A stretch of DNA of 64,000 nt from Chloroflexota bacterium (GCA_018606645.1 JAGVRI010000015.1:35280-99279); one strand, 5' to 3'; positions 1-7,935 are shown, counted from the first letter of the stretch. A program made the numbers and translations. Notes: a model not told the origin generated them from the letters alone.

Positions 1-475
1 ATCGATCCGAAAGCGACTTCAGGCCGTGGGCTTTCGTTTCGATCCCCGGATCGCCTGTCAGACCCCTGCTCGGCAGGTGTTTGAGGTCTTTCCCCATCCG
101 GCGGCCGTGTCGCTCTTTGACCTGGACCAAACCCTCAAGTACAAAACCCGGCCTGGACGGGGATACCTGCTCCGCTGGCGCGAGTTAGAACGCTTGCGTG
201 GTCACCTGGCGTCGCTGTCGCTGGCCCAACCACCCCTCCGCCTGCCGCCGACCGTGGCCCAAATGCCGATTGAGGGGCAGCGGGGCCAGGCCCTCAAAGA
301 GGCAGAGGACCTGCTGGATGCCCTGCTGTGCGCCTATACCGCGCTCTATGCCTGGGTGCACGGCCCCGGCGGCTATGCCGTCTTTGGTCTGGACCCCTGC
401 GATGGCGGGGAGGAACAGGGTCACATCCTGGTGCCGATGACGCCGCGCATGTGGCAACGGATCAGGGCGAGATAG
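1..475 (+). CDS. DUF429 family protein, C-terminal part (cut by window start)
   Basis: The reading frame is open from the first bases of the window, so the gene begins upstream; a GTG at 26 is in frame but is probably internal. The visible ~157 residues contain a segment around VFEVFPHPAAVSLF followed by a Lys/Arg-rich stretch (LKYKTRPGR) and a C-terminal GYAVFGLDP motif. These are typical of the C-terminal half of DUF429, a predicted RNase H-like nuclease fold of unknown substrate. The N-terminal Asp residues of that fold lie outside the window, so activity cannot be judged. Family assignment is by recognition of the motif pattern and is fairly confident; function is unknown. Confidence 0.7.
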   Translation, partial: SIRKRLQAVGFRFDPRIACQTPARQVFEVFPHPAAVSLFDLDQTLKYKTRPGRGYLLRWRELERLRGHLASLSLAQPPLRLPPTVAQMPIEGQRGQALKEAEDLLDALLCAYTALYAWVHGPGGYAVFGLDPCDGGEEQGHILVPMTPRMWQRIRAR

Positions 476-623
476 AGGGAGCGTTCTGCGCCTAGGAGGA
501 TGGGTCGGGGTCCGGAAGGGGCCTTTCAACGAATAGGAAACGAATCAACGAATGGACGCAGTCTCCCTCCCCCGACGCCGCAGGGGAGGGCTTTGGTGGG
601 CAGCTTTTTGGAGTGAGGAGGAT

Positions 624-700
624 GTAAGCCGGAATTGATTTCGGCTTACGGCCTCCCGCAGGGTGGGAATCTGCGGGAGGTGATGCCAGCCGAAGGCTGG
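624..700. repeat. Cluster of three short hairpins in a gene-free gap
   Basis: Three inverted repeats follow one another: 624-631 with 642-649 (GTAAGCCG/CGGCTTAC), 652-661 with 671-680 (10 of 10 bp, CCTCCCGCAG/CTGCGGGAGG) and 686-691 with 695-700 (CCAGCC/GGCTGG). They sit between the DUF429 gene and the next promoter at 821. No T-run follows any of them, so they are not a classic terminator. They could be an RNA element, a folded 3' UTR or a remnant of a small mobile repeat. The rest of 476-820 shows no gene that I can support. Confidence 0.55.
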
Positions 701-820
701 GCAGGGACGATTTCAATCGCGGCTGCCAAACCTGATGAAATGAGTAGAATCGTACTGTAACATGCTGTGCTCCAACAGTTATGCTCTGAATACAATTGCG
801 GAAATAAGCCAAATGGAGTA

Positions 821-849
821 TTGCCATAAAATCAAATTTGATGTATAAT
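821..849 (+). promoter_or_regulatory. Sigma70-type promoter of the LysM-PA14 gene
   Basis: The -35 TTGCCA is at 821-826 and the -10 TATAAT at 844-849, with a 17-bp spacer in an AT-rich stretch. The predicted start near 856 leaves a leader of about 55 nt before the ATG at 911. Confidence 0.75.
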
Positions 850-910
850 ATTTGACATGAGTAAATCCATACGACATTCTCTTGATCATGGAGAAAAAGG
901 AGTGGAATCG

Positions 911-2110
911 ATGAAAAACCGTGTGTTGATTGTGCTGTCTGTAGTGGCCATGCTGCTGATGAGCCTGCCCCTCACCGGTCAGGCCAGTAGCTGCGATCCG
1001 GTCCGCCATGTGGTCAAAGCCGGGGAGAACCTGACCCAGATTGCCCGCGCTTACGGCGTCACGGTGGCGGCGATTGTCAGCGCCAATCACCTGTGGAACC
1101 CCAACCTCATCTACGTAGGGCAGGTGTTGTTGATTCCGGTGCCCTGCACGACGCCTCCGAGCGGGGGGTGCACTGCCATCCATATTGTCAAGCGCGGGGA
1201 ATACCTCAAGGCCATCGCCCTGCGCTATCGCACTACCGTCTCGGTGCTGGTCCAGCTCAACAATATCAGCAATCCCAACCTGATCTATCCCGGCCAGCGC
1301 CTCAAGGTCCCGGTGGCCTGCCCCCGGCCCACCCCCACCCCGACCCCAAGCCCCGTCGCCAAACCGTGGAAGGGACAATACTGGGATAACCGCCTGCTCA
1401 GCGGCAGCCCCAAGTTCACCCGCGACGAGACCTTGGTCAACTTTAACTGGGGGACCAAAGGACCCGGTGGAGGGATCGGGGGCACCAACTTTTCCGCCCG
1501 CTGGACGCGGACCCGCTATTTTGATGCCGGGCGCTACCGTTTCAATGTCGAGGTCGATGACGGGGTTCGGGTCTGGCTGGATGGCATCTTGATCATTGAC
1601 GAATGGCACGACACACCGCCCAAATACTATTTCACCGACAAAGATGTCAGCTCCGGCAACCACACGTTAAAGATCGACTATTACCAGAATCAGGGGACGG
1701 CGCAGATCCGATTCTGGATCGACCGCCTGGATGCGCCGACGGCCTGGAAGGGCGAGTTCTTTAACAACGCCAACCTGAGCGGCTCCCCGGTGGCTACCCA
1801 GTTCTACCCGACGGTGGATTTCGACTGGGGCAACAAGTCGCCGGCGCCGGGGGTCACCGCCGACTATTTCTCCGCCCGCTTTAGCGGCGAGTTCCAGTTT
1901 GCGGGCGGCAAGTATCAGTTCCTGGCGACTGCCGACGATGGCATCCGCATCTATCTCGATGACACCCTGATCCTGGACCAGTGGCATGTGACGGCGGTGA
2001 GGACCTATACCGTGGACGTAGACATTGCGGCCGGAAAGCACCAGGTGCGGGTGGAATACTTTGAGAACAATGGGGTAGCGGTGTGCAAGCTACGCTGGAC
2101 TCAGAAATAA
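911..2110 (+). CDS. Exported protein with two LysM and two PA14 domains
   Basis: The product has 399 residues. A signal peptide covers about residues 1-26 ([10 protein letters not shown] start, hydrophobic core, cut near QASS). Two LysM repeats follow at about 32-75 and 83-128, each ending in a Cys (LIPVPC, LKVPVAC). A short Pro-Thr linker leads to two PA14 domains at about 153-276 and 279-399, both opening with WKG and containing a D-D-G-I/V-R core. LysM modules bind peptidoglycan or related glycans and PA14 is a carbohydrate-binding beta barrel, so this is probably a cell-surface glycan-binding protein without an enzymatic domain. I chose the ATG at 911 over an in-frame ATG at 857 because AAAGGAG lies 8 nt upstream and the signal peptide starts there. 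Confidence 0.88.
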   Translation: MKNRVLIVLSVVAMLLMSLPLTGQASSCDPVRHVVKAGENLTQIARAYGVTVAAIVSANHLWNPNLIYVGQVLLIPVPCTTPPSGGCTAIHIVKRGEYLKAIALRYRTTVSVLVQLNNISNPNLIYPGQRLKVPVACPRPTPTPTPSPVAKPWKGQYWDNRLLSGSPKFTRDETLVNFNWGTKGPGGGIGGTNFSARWTRTRYFDAGRYRFNVEVDDGVRVWLDGILIIDEWHDTPPKYYFTDKDVSSGNHTLKIDYYQNQGTAQIRFWIDRLDAPTAWKGEFFNNANLSGSPVATQFYPTVDFDWGNKSPAPGVTADYFSARFSGEFQFAGGKYQFLATADDGIRIYLDDTLILDQWHVTAVRTYTVDVDIAAGKHQVRVEYFENNGVAVCKLRWTQK

Positions 2111-2136
2111 ATCCATAGACAGGAAGGGAAGGTTCC

Positions 2137-2784
2137 ATGTTTGTCAAAGATCGGATGTCCAAACACCCCTTGACCATCGGTCCGGAGGAGTCGATCTCGA
2201 ACACGCACCGGTACATGAAGGAGCAACGGATTGAACATCTGCCGGTGGTAGACAAGACCGGCCGGCTGATCGGGATCGTGACCGATGATGACCTACTGAA
2301 AGCCGAGCCATCCAGTGCGACCTCGCTCAGTGTGTGGGAGATCCATTCGCTCCTCGACCGGATCCAGGTCAAAGATGTAATGGTCCGCGAGGTGATCACC
2401 ACCACCGAGGATACGCCGATCGAAGAGGCGGCGCACATCATGCTGGAACATGAGATCGGCAGCCTGCCCGTTCTGCGCGAGGGCAAACTGGTCGGGATCA
2501 TCACCGAGAGCGATCTGTTCCGCACCTTCATGGAGCTGTTCGCCGCCCGTCAGAAGGGACTGCGCATCACCATGGAGGTGCCCGACCGTGAGGGAGAGCT
2601 GGCCAAGGTGGCGCAGGCCATCGCCGATCAGGGGGGCTATATCGCCGCCTGCGGGGCGTTTGCCGCCGAAGACCCCACCAAGTGGGGGTTGGTCTTTAAA
2701 GTGCGGAATGTGAACCGGGACAATCTGACCCAGGCCCTGTCGGCGATTGAAGGGGCGAACGTCCTCGACGTGCGAGAGGTATAG
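2137..2784 (+). CDS. CBS-pair protein with C-terminal ACT-like domain (AcuB type)
   Basis: The product has 215 residues. Two CBS motifs span about 7-60 (HLPVVDKTGRLIGIVTDDDL) and 76-130 (GSLPVLREGKLVGIITESDL), forming one Bateman module that usually binds adenine nucleotides. From about residue 140 an ACT-like fold follows (ITMEVPDREGELAKVAQAI). The arrangement matches AcuB-like regulators, whose partners vary. It starts 26 nt after the LysM-PA14 gene with a good Shine-Dalgarno (GGAAGG), so the two may be cotranscribed. A strong bidirectional terminator follows at 2809-2850. Ligand and regulated target are unknown. Confidence 0.85.
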   Translation: MFVKDRMSKHPLTIGPEESISNTHRYMKEQRIEHLPVVDKTGRLIGIVTDDDLLKAEPSSATSLSVWEIHSLLDRIQVKDVMVREVITTTEDTPIEEAAHIMLEHEIGSLPVLREGKLVGIITESDLFRTFMELFAARQKGLRITMEVPDREGELAKVAQAIADQGGYIAACGAFAAEDPTKWGLVFKVRNVNRDNLTQALSAIEGANVLDVREV

Positions 2785-2808
2785 CCGGGCATCCTTTGTT
2801 TCCAAAAG

Positions 2809-2850
2809 ACAAACCCGCTCTGGACCGGTTCCGGTCCAGAGCGGGTTTGT
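2809..2850. terminator. Bidirectional terminator hairpin between convergent genes
   Basis: A near-perfect 18-20 bp stem centred on 2829-2830 (arms rich in AAACCCGCTCTGG and its complement) separates the plus-strand CBS gene from the minus-strand zinc-ribbon gene. The flanking A-run and T-run suit termination in both directions. Confidence 0.85.
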
Positions 2851-2856
2851 GTTCCT

Positions 2857-3759
2857 CTATCTCCAGTAAAAGAACCGTTCTTCGCTGGACGGACTCAAAG
2901 GGGTGTAGGTCGCGTCCGTTCCAGAACCCTGACGCACGATTTGCACCCGCCAATAGTAGGTCCGGTCCGTTTCCTGGTCGGCCCGCAGGTAGAGCAGCCG
3001 GTCCACGAACCAGGAGGTGGCCTGCACGCAGACCTGCGTGCCCGCCGCCGCGCCGTTTTCGGTCCAGCGGACCATCACCAGGTAGCATTCATCGCTTCGC
3101 AGGGTGTGGGAGCTGCTCCAAACCAGCTCGATGATCGCATTCGACCCGGCGAACGGTTCGCCATTGGCCGGGCGGACGAGGCGGGGGGGCGCGATGGTCG
3201 GCAGTGGGGTCGGCGTATCGGTGGGCGTCGTCCGGGGGGTCGGGGTCCACGTCGGCCAGACACGGGTAGGCGTCGCCGTCGGCGTGGTCGTTGCGGTTGG
3301 GGTTGGGGTCTCGGTCGGCGTCGGGGTCAGGGTCGGCGTTGGGGTCAGACTGGGGGTGGGCGTCGCGGTTGGCGTGTCGGTCGGGGTCGGGGTCACCGAA
3401 GGGGTGAGGGACGGAGTGAGGGTCGGCACCTCCACGAGGACCGGCACCTCGCTGACCACGGCCTGGACCGCGTCCACGGCCACCGCTGGCTGAAGGTGGC
3501 GGATCGCGCCCCACAACCAGGTGCCCACCATCCCGACCAGTACCAATCCGATCAGGAGCACTGCCCCGACCGCAATGGGCCGCCACCAATCGCGCCGCAG
3601 CGGTTCGCCGCAGGTGGGACAGATTTCCAGGTCACGGCTGCTGGCTGCTCCGCAGACCCGACACCGCACCCGGCCTGATGGCCGTTGAGGCTTGCCACAT
3701 TGGGGACAGACCCTCTGTCCCAGACGCAGATCGGCCCCGCAACGACTACATCTTCGCAC
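2857..3759 (-). CDS. Double zinc-ribbon membrane protein with Thr-Pro linker and extracellular domain
   Basis: The product has 300 residues and a GTG start preceded by GGAG. Two zinc ribbons are visible at the N terminus: C4/C7/C18/C21 and C33/C36/C47/C50. One transmembrane helix spans about 61-83. Then comes a long (TPTPT)n linker at about 113-190 and a ~110-residue beta-rich C-terminal domain resembling a fibronectin-III-like fold (it contains YYWRVQI). The likely topology is cytosolic ribbons, one membrane span, a wall-spanning linker and an external domain. It lies 29 nt after rseP in the same direction. No enzymatic motif is seen. The linker makes the DNA at about 3200-3420 low complexity. 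Confidence 0.75.
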   Translation of the reverse strand: MRRCSRCGADLRLGQRVCPQCGKPQRPSGRVRCRVCGAASSRDLEICPTCGEPLRRDWWRPIAVGAVLLIGLVLVGMVGTWLWGAIRHLQPAVAVDAVQAVVSEVPVLVEVPTLTPSLTPSVTPTPTDTPTATPTPSLTPTPTLTPTPTETPTPTATTTPTATPTRVWPTWTPTPRTTPTDTPTPLPTIAPPRLVRPANGEPFAGSNAIIELVWSSSHTLRSDECYLVMVRWTENGAAAGTQVCVQATSWFVDRLLYLRADQETDRTYYWRVQIVRQGSGTDATYTPLSPSSEERFFYWR

Positions 3760-3788
3760 CGCGCCACTCCGTGGTCTACCGGGTTCGA

Positions 3789-5063
3789 CTAGAACAGACG
3801 GGTCCAGTCAATCGGCGGCAGGGGATTGACCACATCCTGCCAGGTGATAAACAGCATCAGCGCCACCAGCAGCATCATCCCGATGAGATGGATCAGCCCT
3901 TCTTTGGCCGGGGCGACGCGCCGACCGCGGATGCCCTCCACCAGGACAAACAGGATCCGTCCTCCGTCGAGCCCCGGCAGCGGCAAGAGATTGGTCACCG
4001 CCAGGGCTACCCCCAGACTGCCCATCAATTGCATCACCGGGAACCACCAGCCGGTGTCGAGCGAGTATTGCACCGCATCGCCCACCAACTGTCCCACGCC
4101 CACCGGACCCACCGGTCGGGCCAGCTCGGCCGGGATCAGCCCCCGGATCACCTGGATCGGGACGGTCAGGATAAAGGCGGTCAGGGCCACCGTCTGCCTC
4201 AGACCAGCCCAGATGGCCTCGTACCAGGGGTAGCGTTTGACCGTCATGCGCGGGCGGAGGGCAATGCCCATCGGCCCTTCGCCGGGGGGCGGCTCAAGGC
4301 GGGGCACGACCGAGATGTCGAGCATCTCCTCCCCTCGTTGCACCTGGAGCCGGATAGGCTGGCCGAGGTGGGCCTGGGTATACTCTTGGAGAGTGCGCAC
4401 GGTCAGGATCTCGGTATCATCGGCGCGGAGGACGATGTCACCCGGTTGAAGCCCGGCCGCCTCAGCAGGCGAGCCAGGCGCGACCGTGTCCACCACCGCG
4501 TTCTGCGGTTCAGCCAGAGCGGGCGCCCCCAAGCCGAAGGCCAGCGAGAAGAAGGCAATGGCCATCAGCAGGTTCATGGCCGCTCCGGCGGCCAACACGC
4601 CGAGGCGGACCAGTTTGCCCTTGCTCGCCAGGCTGCCTGGGGCGGAGGGATCCTCTTCCCCGCGCATCCTGGCAAAGCCGCCGAAGGGAATGGCATTGAC
4701 CGAAAAGATCGTGCCGGGGTCCCAGAAATCCACCCGACCCACCGCCGCCTCGTCTGTATCCTCTGCGCCGGCTTCGCGCAGGTCGGTCAGGACAGGGCGG
4801 CCCTTGCCCTGAGTGGAGATGTGGACCACCACCCGCGAGCCAATGCCGATCCCTTCTGGCACGGGGAAACGGCGGGGGATGACGATCTCCCGACCATCCA
4901 CGACCATTTTCCCCGCCGTTTTCCAAAAGGTCAAGAGGCGGGGCGGGTAGCCAAAACCAAACTCCTCGACCACCACCCCCGCTCTCTTGGCCGCTAGATA
5001 GTGTCCCAGTTCATGGATAAACACCAGGACACTCAGCGCGATCACCAACGACAGAAGTGTCAC
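3789..5063 (-). CDS. rseP: RIP metalloprotease RseP (site-2 protease, M50)
   Basis: The product has 424 residues and is an intramembrane zinc protease. The HELGH motif is at residues 17-21 inside the first membrane helix, and the second catalytic motif is near the C terminus (LLPLPGLDGGR). A PDZ domain lies between them (SPAEAAGLQPGDIVLRADD). Family members cleave transmembrane anti-sigma factors or remnant signal peptides. The GTG start at 5063 has a G-rich ribosome site and follows the IscU-IscX gene by 18 nt, so it is probably in one transcript with mvaD and iscU-iscX. Bacterial rseP often sits next to dxr or isoprenoid genes; here a mevalonate gene lies two genes upstream. Confidence 0.93.
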   Translation of the reverse strand: MTLLSLVIALSVLVFIHELGHYLAAKRAGVVVEEFGFGYPPRLLTFWKTAGKMVVDGREIVIPRRFPVPEGIGIGSRVVVHISTQGKGRPVLTDLREAGAEDTDEAAVGRVDFWDPGTIFSVNAIPFGGFARMRGEEDPSAPGSLASKGKLVRLGVLAAGAAMNLLMAIAFFSLAFGLGAPALAEPQNAVVDTVAPGSPAEAAGLQPGDIVLRADDTEILTVRTLQEYTQAHLGQPIRLQVQRGEEMLDISVVPRLEPPPGEGPMGIALRPRMTVKRYPWYEAIWAGLRQTVALTAFILTVPIQVIRGLIPAELARPVGPVGVGQLVGDAVQYSLDTGWWFPVMQLMGSLGVALAVTNLLPLPGLDGGRILFVLVEGIRGRRVAPAKEGLIHLIGMMLLVALMLFITWQDVVNPLPPIDWTRLF

Positions 5064-5081
5064 ACCCTCACCTCATTTCCC

Positions 5082-5723
5082 CTAGCCGGACCGGATTTCG
5101 TGCCAGGCCAACTGCAGCTTCTCCAATTGTTCCTCGCTCACCGCATCCGGATTGTCATCGAAGCCAGGTAGTTTCAGGATCATCTTGAACAGATTGGTCA
5201 GGCTCAGGTCCATCGGCTCGACATCGGGATAGGCACTGTTCAACGCCCGCACCATCCGGCCAAAGTCGTGCCAGTGGAGCGGCTCTCGCGCCTCGGCGGA
5301 ATCGCGAGGTTCGGCGACCTCTTGATCGACCAACGCCGCCGCCTTTTGCACCTCCCCGCGTCGAGTATAATAGTCGGCCAGCGCCGCCCGCAGCGCATCG
5401 GCTGCCAACACCGAGCAGTGCATCTTGATCGGAGGCAGTCCGTCCAGCGCCTCAGCAATCGCCCGGTTGGTGACTTCCAGCGCCTGGTCAATGGTCTTGC
5501 CCTTGATCAACTCGGTGGCCATGGAGCTGGTGGCAATCGCCGCGCCGCAGCCAAAGGTCCGGAATTTGATGTCGGTAATCACGTTATCCTGGATCTTGAG
5601 CGACATCTCCATCAGGTCGCCGCACACCGGGTTGCCCACCCGGCCGACGCCGTCCGCATCCTCAATGACCCCCACATTGCGGGGATTCATGAAATGGTCC
5701 ATCACTTTATCACTGTATTGCAA
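5082..5723 (-). CDS. Fe-S scaffold IscU/NifU-type protein fused to an IscX-like domain
   Basis: The product has 213 residues. Residues 1-125 are an IscU/NifU scaffold with all ligands visible: C34-G-D36, C59 (FGCGAAIA) and H102-C103. IscU assembles a [2Fe-2S] cluster and passes it to target proteins. A linker of ~20 residues follows. Residues ~148-213 match IscX: the W-x-D start, AYPDVEP, PGFDDNP and a closing LQLAWHEI correspond to conserved E. coli IscX blocks (AYPDLDP, EDFDDDP, ILLVWLDE). IscX is an acidic partner of the cysteine desulfurase IscS. I start at the TTG at 5723 because GGAGG lies 6 nt upstream and the protein then begins MQYSDKVMDHF, as in the family; a longer upstream frame overlaps mvaD. 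No iscS is in the window. Confidence 0.85.
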   Translation of the reverse strand: MQYSDKVMDHFMNPRNVGVIEDADGVGRVGNPVCGDLMEMSLKIQDNVITDIKFRTFGCGAAIATSSMATELIKGKTIDQALEVTNRAIAEALDGLPPIKMHCSVLAADALRAALADYYTRRGEVQKAAALVDQEVAEPRDSAEAREPLHWHDFGRMVRALNSAYPDVEPMDLSLTNLFKMILKLPGFDDNPDAVSEEQLEKLQLAWHEIRSG

Positions 5724-5758
5724 CTTGAACCTCCGCTTAACATTCCCTTCAATTCGGT

Positions 5759-6739
5759 TCAAAACAAGTGTTGATCGGTCAGCCGTACGCCGTCTCCGGG
5801 CCCACTGACCACGACGCTCTGGACGCCCGACAGGTTCCGCAGCCGCGTTTCCACCTCTCCCGCCGCGCCGGCTAAACAGAGACAATGGACGTTCGGGCCG
5901 GCGTCGATGGTGAAATAGACCGACAACCCTTCCTCGCGCCAGGCCCGTACCGCCTGCATCACCTGCACCGTGGCCGGCTGCCAGTAGAGCAGGGACGGGC
6001 GCGAGGTCATCATCACTCCATGTAGGGCCAACGCGTCGGCTTCGGCTGCCTCTCCCAGCCGGGCCAGGTCCCGCCGCTGAATCCCTTCCATCGCTGCGGA
6101 GAGCAACTCCGGCACCCACGCCAACCGCGCCGCGTAGAATGGACTGGTCCGCGCCAGCCTATGGCCGGTGGACGAACTGACCGCCTTGGGGCGATGTTCC
6201 ACTACGGCCACGACATCGCGAAGGTCCCAATGCTCCGGCGGCGCCACCTGACGGGCCCATGAGGTTTCGTCGGTGTCGCCTTCCCACAGGGTAAACCCGC
6301 CCGGCACCGAGCGGCAAGCAGACCCAGAACCCTGCCGGGCCAGCCTCGACAACGCCGCCTCGCTCATCTCCAGCCCGGCTGCCCGGACGGCGGCCAGCGA
6401 CAGGGCGGCAAAGCCAGAGGCCGATGAGGCCAGCCCGGTGCCCACCGGAAAGTTATTCACGCTGACCACCCGCGCCCGGTCGTCGATCCCGGCCAGCGCC
6501 CGCACCCGGTCGAGGTGGGCTACGATCCGGTCCCAGGCCGGCCCGCTCACCGGCTGATGATCGATTGTAACCGCATCCTTGCGGTACCCCGGTCGGTACT
6601 CGACCGTGGTCACCGTGGTCAGGGCGGCCAGGTTCATCGAAAGCGACGGGTTGGCCGGCAGGTTCAATGCCTCATCAACCTTGCCCCAAAATTTGACAAA
6701 GGCAATGTTCGGGTGGGCAACCGCCGTCGCTTTCCTCAT
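5759..6739 (-). CDS. mvaD: Mevalonate diphosphate (or phosphomevalonate) decarboxylase
   Basis: The product has 326 residues and is a GHMP-superfamily enzyme of the mevalonate route to isopentenyl diphosphate. The N-terminal AHPNIAFVKFWGK, the ATP-binding SSASGFAALSLA segment and the GSGSACRSVPGGFTLW block are typical of the decarboxylase. The catalytic Asp is probably in YFTIDAGPNVH. In Chloroflexota (Roseiflexus) a close homologue decarboxylates phosphomevalonate instead of diphosphomevalonate, so the substrate is open. A promoter lies just upstream (6766-6794). iscU-iscX follows by 35 nt. Confidence 0.9.
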   Translation of the reverse strand: MRKATAVAHPNIAFVKFWGKVDEALNLPANPSLSMNLAALTTVTTVEYRPGYRKDAVTIDHQPVSGPAWDRIVAHLDRVRALAGIDDRARVVSVNNFPVGTGLASSASGFAALSLAAVRAAGLEMSEAALSRLARQGSGSACRSVPGGFTLWEGDTDETSWARQVAPPEHWDLRDVVAVVEHRPKAVSSSTGHRLARTSPFYAARLAWVPELLSAAMEGIQRRDLARLGEAAEADALALHGVMMTSRPSLLYWQPATVQVMQAVRAWREEGLSVYFTIDAGPNVHCLCLAGAAGEVETRLRNLSGVQSVVVSGPGDGVRLTDQHLF

Positions 6740-6765
6740 CGGCCCGGACCACTCTCTGTGGCCCT

Positions 6766-6794
6766 ATCTTAACACCTTTTCCAGGAACGGGCAA
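6766..6794 (-). promoter_or_regulatory. Promoter of the mvaD-iscU/X-rseP transcript
   Basis: On the minus strand TTGCCC (6789-6794) and TAAGAT (6766-6771) are 17 bp apart. The start would be near 6759, 20 nt before the mvaD ATG. Confidence 0.6.
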
Positions 6795-6909
6795 GTCCCT
6801 TCCTGCAAAAGACCGGGGCGATCAAGGCCGGGAAAGGTCGCCGGATCAGGAGTAGGACCGAGCTGGCGGTACAGATCGGGGAGAGTATCAAGGAGAAGCC
6901 CGGCCGGGC

Positions 6910-7239
6910 TCAGCCTCCTTCCCTTGAGAACCAGCCTTCCTTCGCCATCACCTCGGCCACCACCCTGTTGCTCGGAGGATCCCCTCTGGCGACGAAAATG
7001 CCGACACCTTCCCCAACTGCTTCCGCCAACTCTGCAACGTCTGCATGGGTGAATCCGGGGCAAAGGAGAATCGAGTGAACCCCCTCCCGTTTCACAAGGT
7101 CCCGACACACCTCTACTGCCTGAGCCTGATTTCGGACTACTCGTACAAACAGTCTGTACTTGGGGGTCTCGATCAAACCCTTGTGCTTTTCCGGCTCCGC
7201 ATCGGGAGCATGGGCAACAAACGCTACCTTGAATGCCAT
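6910..7239 (-). CDS. DUF6506 family protein
   Basis: The product is a small 109-residue soluble protein beginning MAFKVAFVAHAPDAEPEKH. It contains a conserved SILLCPGFTHADVAELAEA segment and the GIFVARGDPPSNRVVAE block. I recognise this pattern as the uncharacterised DUF6506 family. The C-P-G-F-T-H motif could be a metal or ligand site, but that is speculation. A very strong ribosome site (GGGAGGAGG, 5 nt before ATG) is present. The only promoter seen upstream is at 7736-7764, which would give a ~490-nt structured leader. Confidence 0.7.
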   Translation of the reverse strand: MAFKVAFVAHAPDAEPEKHKGLIETPKYRLFVRVVRNQAQAVEVCRDLVKREGVHSILLCPGFTHADVAELAEAVGEGVGIFVARGDPPSNRVVAEVMAKEGWFSREGG

Positions 7240-7299
7240 ACTGTCCTCCTCCCTCTCAGTGCTCCATCGAAATTAGACCGCTCTCCGCACGCGGGAGTC

Positions 7300-7729
7300 G
7301 AGGCTTTAGCCGGTCAACCGCCTGAAGGCTCCACTCCCCCACCCGGAGTGGAGGCCTCCGCCACCGGCTCCTGGATATTTTCATCCCTCGTGGCGCCCCA
7401 CCGGGCATGGCTACTCCTTCTGAACTCGCGTTTGCAGGTTTCGAGCTCAGTCGTTGCCCGAAGAGCGGGCGGCTGGCAGCCGCTTGTTTGGCGGCACTCG
7501 GGGTTTGAACCCGCCGTACTATCATTTCGACCCCTATCCAGGACCCGCGCGTGCTGCCCAGCCATCCAACTCCCCAAACAGCCTTCCTCGTCCTCGCGCG
7601 GCAATGCACGGCCGCTTGGTCTTGCCGTGCGTGTCCGATGATCTCCCGGATGTCCATTCGTGATCTTCACGGTTCCCGACATCCGCCACCTGAATGATCA
7701 CAACTCGACAGGCAGCCTCCCGCTGCGGC
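7300..7729 (-). ncRNA. Large structured RNA or leader, possibly TnpB-omegaRNA-like; unidentified
   Basis: A consensus promoter (7736-7764) reads leftward into ~480 nt without a convincing protein. Stems on the RNA include 7606-7612 with 7624-7630 (7 bp), a GCCC/GGGC hairpin with a CUCUUCG-type loop at about 7457-7471, and a long hairpin at about 7329-7356 (CCTCCACTCC with GGAGTGGAG). A T-loop-like GGGTTCAAACCCC occurs near 7500. The conserved cores of RNase P RNA, tmRNA, SRP RNA and T-box were looked for and not found. The segment 7300-7470 resembles, to my memory only, the right-end RNA of IS605/TnpB elements. It could equally be a cis-acting leader for the DUF6506 gene. Confidence 0.45.
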
Positions 7730-7735
7730 ATGGTC

Positions 7736-7764
7736 ATTATACACCCCAGCGACAAGGGTGTCAA
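7736..7764 (-). promoter_or_regulatory. Full-consensus promoter of the structured RNA
   Basis: On the minus strand TTGACA (7759-7764), 17 bp and TATAAT (7736-7741) match the consensus at 12 of 12 positions. It is divergent from the hrcA promoter, about 50 bp away. Such strength is usual for stable RNA genes. Confidence 0.85.
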
Positions 7765-7811
7765 GGTGACCAGGAAACTGCCGGACTCCCTGTTTTTCTC
7801 CTCTCCTCGTT

Positions 7812-7840
7812 TTGACAGTTTCCCCGGTTCATGGTATCAT
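7812..7840 (+). promoter_or_regulatory. Promoter of the hrcA heat-shock operon
   Basis: TTGACA (7812-7817), a 17-bp spacer and TATCAT (7835-7840). The start near 7847 places the CIRCE operator at the beginning of the transcript. Confidence 0.85.
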
Positions 7841-7854
7841 GACTTGATAGGGAA

Positions 7855-7881
7855 TTAGCACTCGATATGAGAGAGTGCTAA
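7855..7881. promoter_or_regulatory. CIRCE operator (HrcA binding site)
   Basis: TTAGCACTC (7855-7863), 9-bp spacer, GAGTGCTAA (7873-7881): a perfect 9-9-9 CIRCE element. HrcA binds it and represses until heat titrates GroE. Its place just after the promoter implies that the operon represses itself. Confidence 0.97.
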
Positions 7882-7935
7882 TCGCCGATCTAGAAGTCGA
7901 TTTATGAACCGGAGGGGGATCAGAACGGGAGAGTC

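Noticed and set aside
709..745. A stretch near TTTCAATCGCGGCTG resembles one CRISPR repeat unit
   Set aside because: Only a single copy is present, with no spacer-repeat periodicity and no cas gene, so no array is called.
3104..3678. Long plus-strand frames over the Thr-Pro linker of the zinc-ribbon gene
   Set aside because: They are Gly/Val/Arg-rich artefacts of the repetitive linker on the opposite strand.
3678..4997. 439-residue plus-strand frame opposite rseP
   Set aside because: His/Arg/Gln-rich shadow of rseP with no domain pattern; rseP has all its motifs on the minus strand.
6897..6910. AGCCCGGCCGGGCT palindrome at the end of the DUF6506 gene as a terminator
   Set aside because: The stem is short with a tight loop and only a weak T-rich tail follows.
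7495..7520. T-loop-like GGGTTCAAACCCC as a possible tRNA or tmRNA
   Set aside because: No acceptor stem, D-loop or CCA end could be fitted, and no tag-peptide frame was found.
7256..7682. Overlapping frames of 122-198 residues on both strands
   Set aside because: They have unlikely composition, no ribosome sites and overlap RNA hairpins; better explained as structured RNA.
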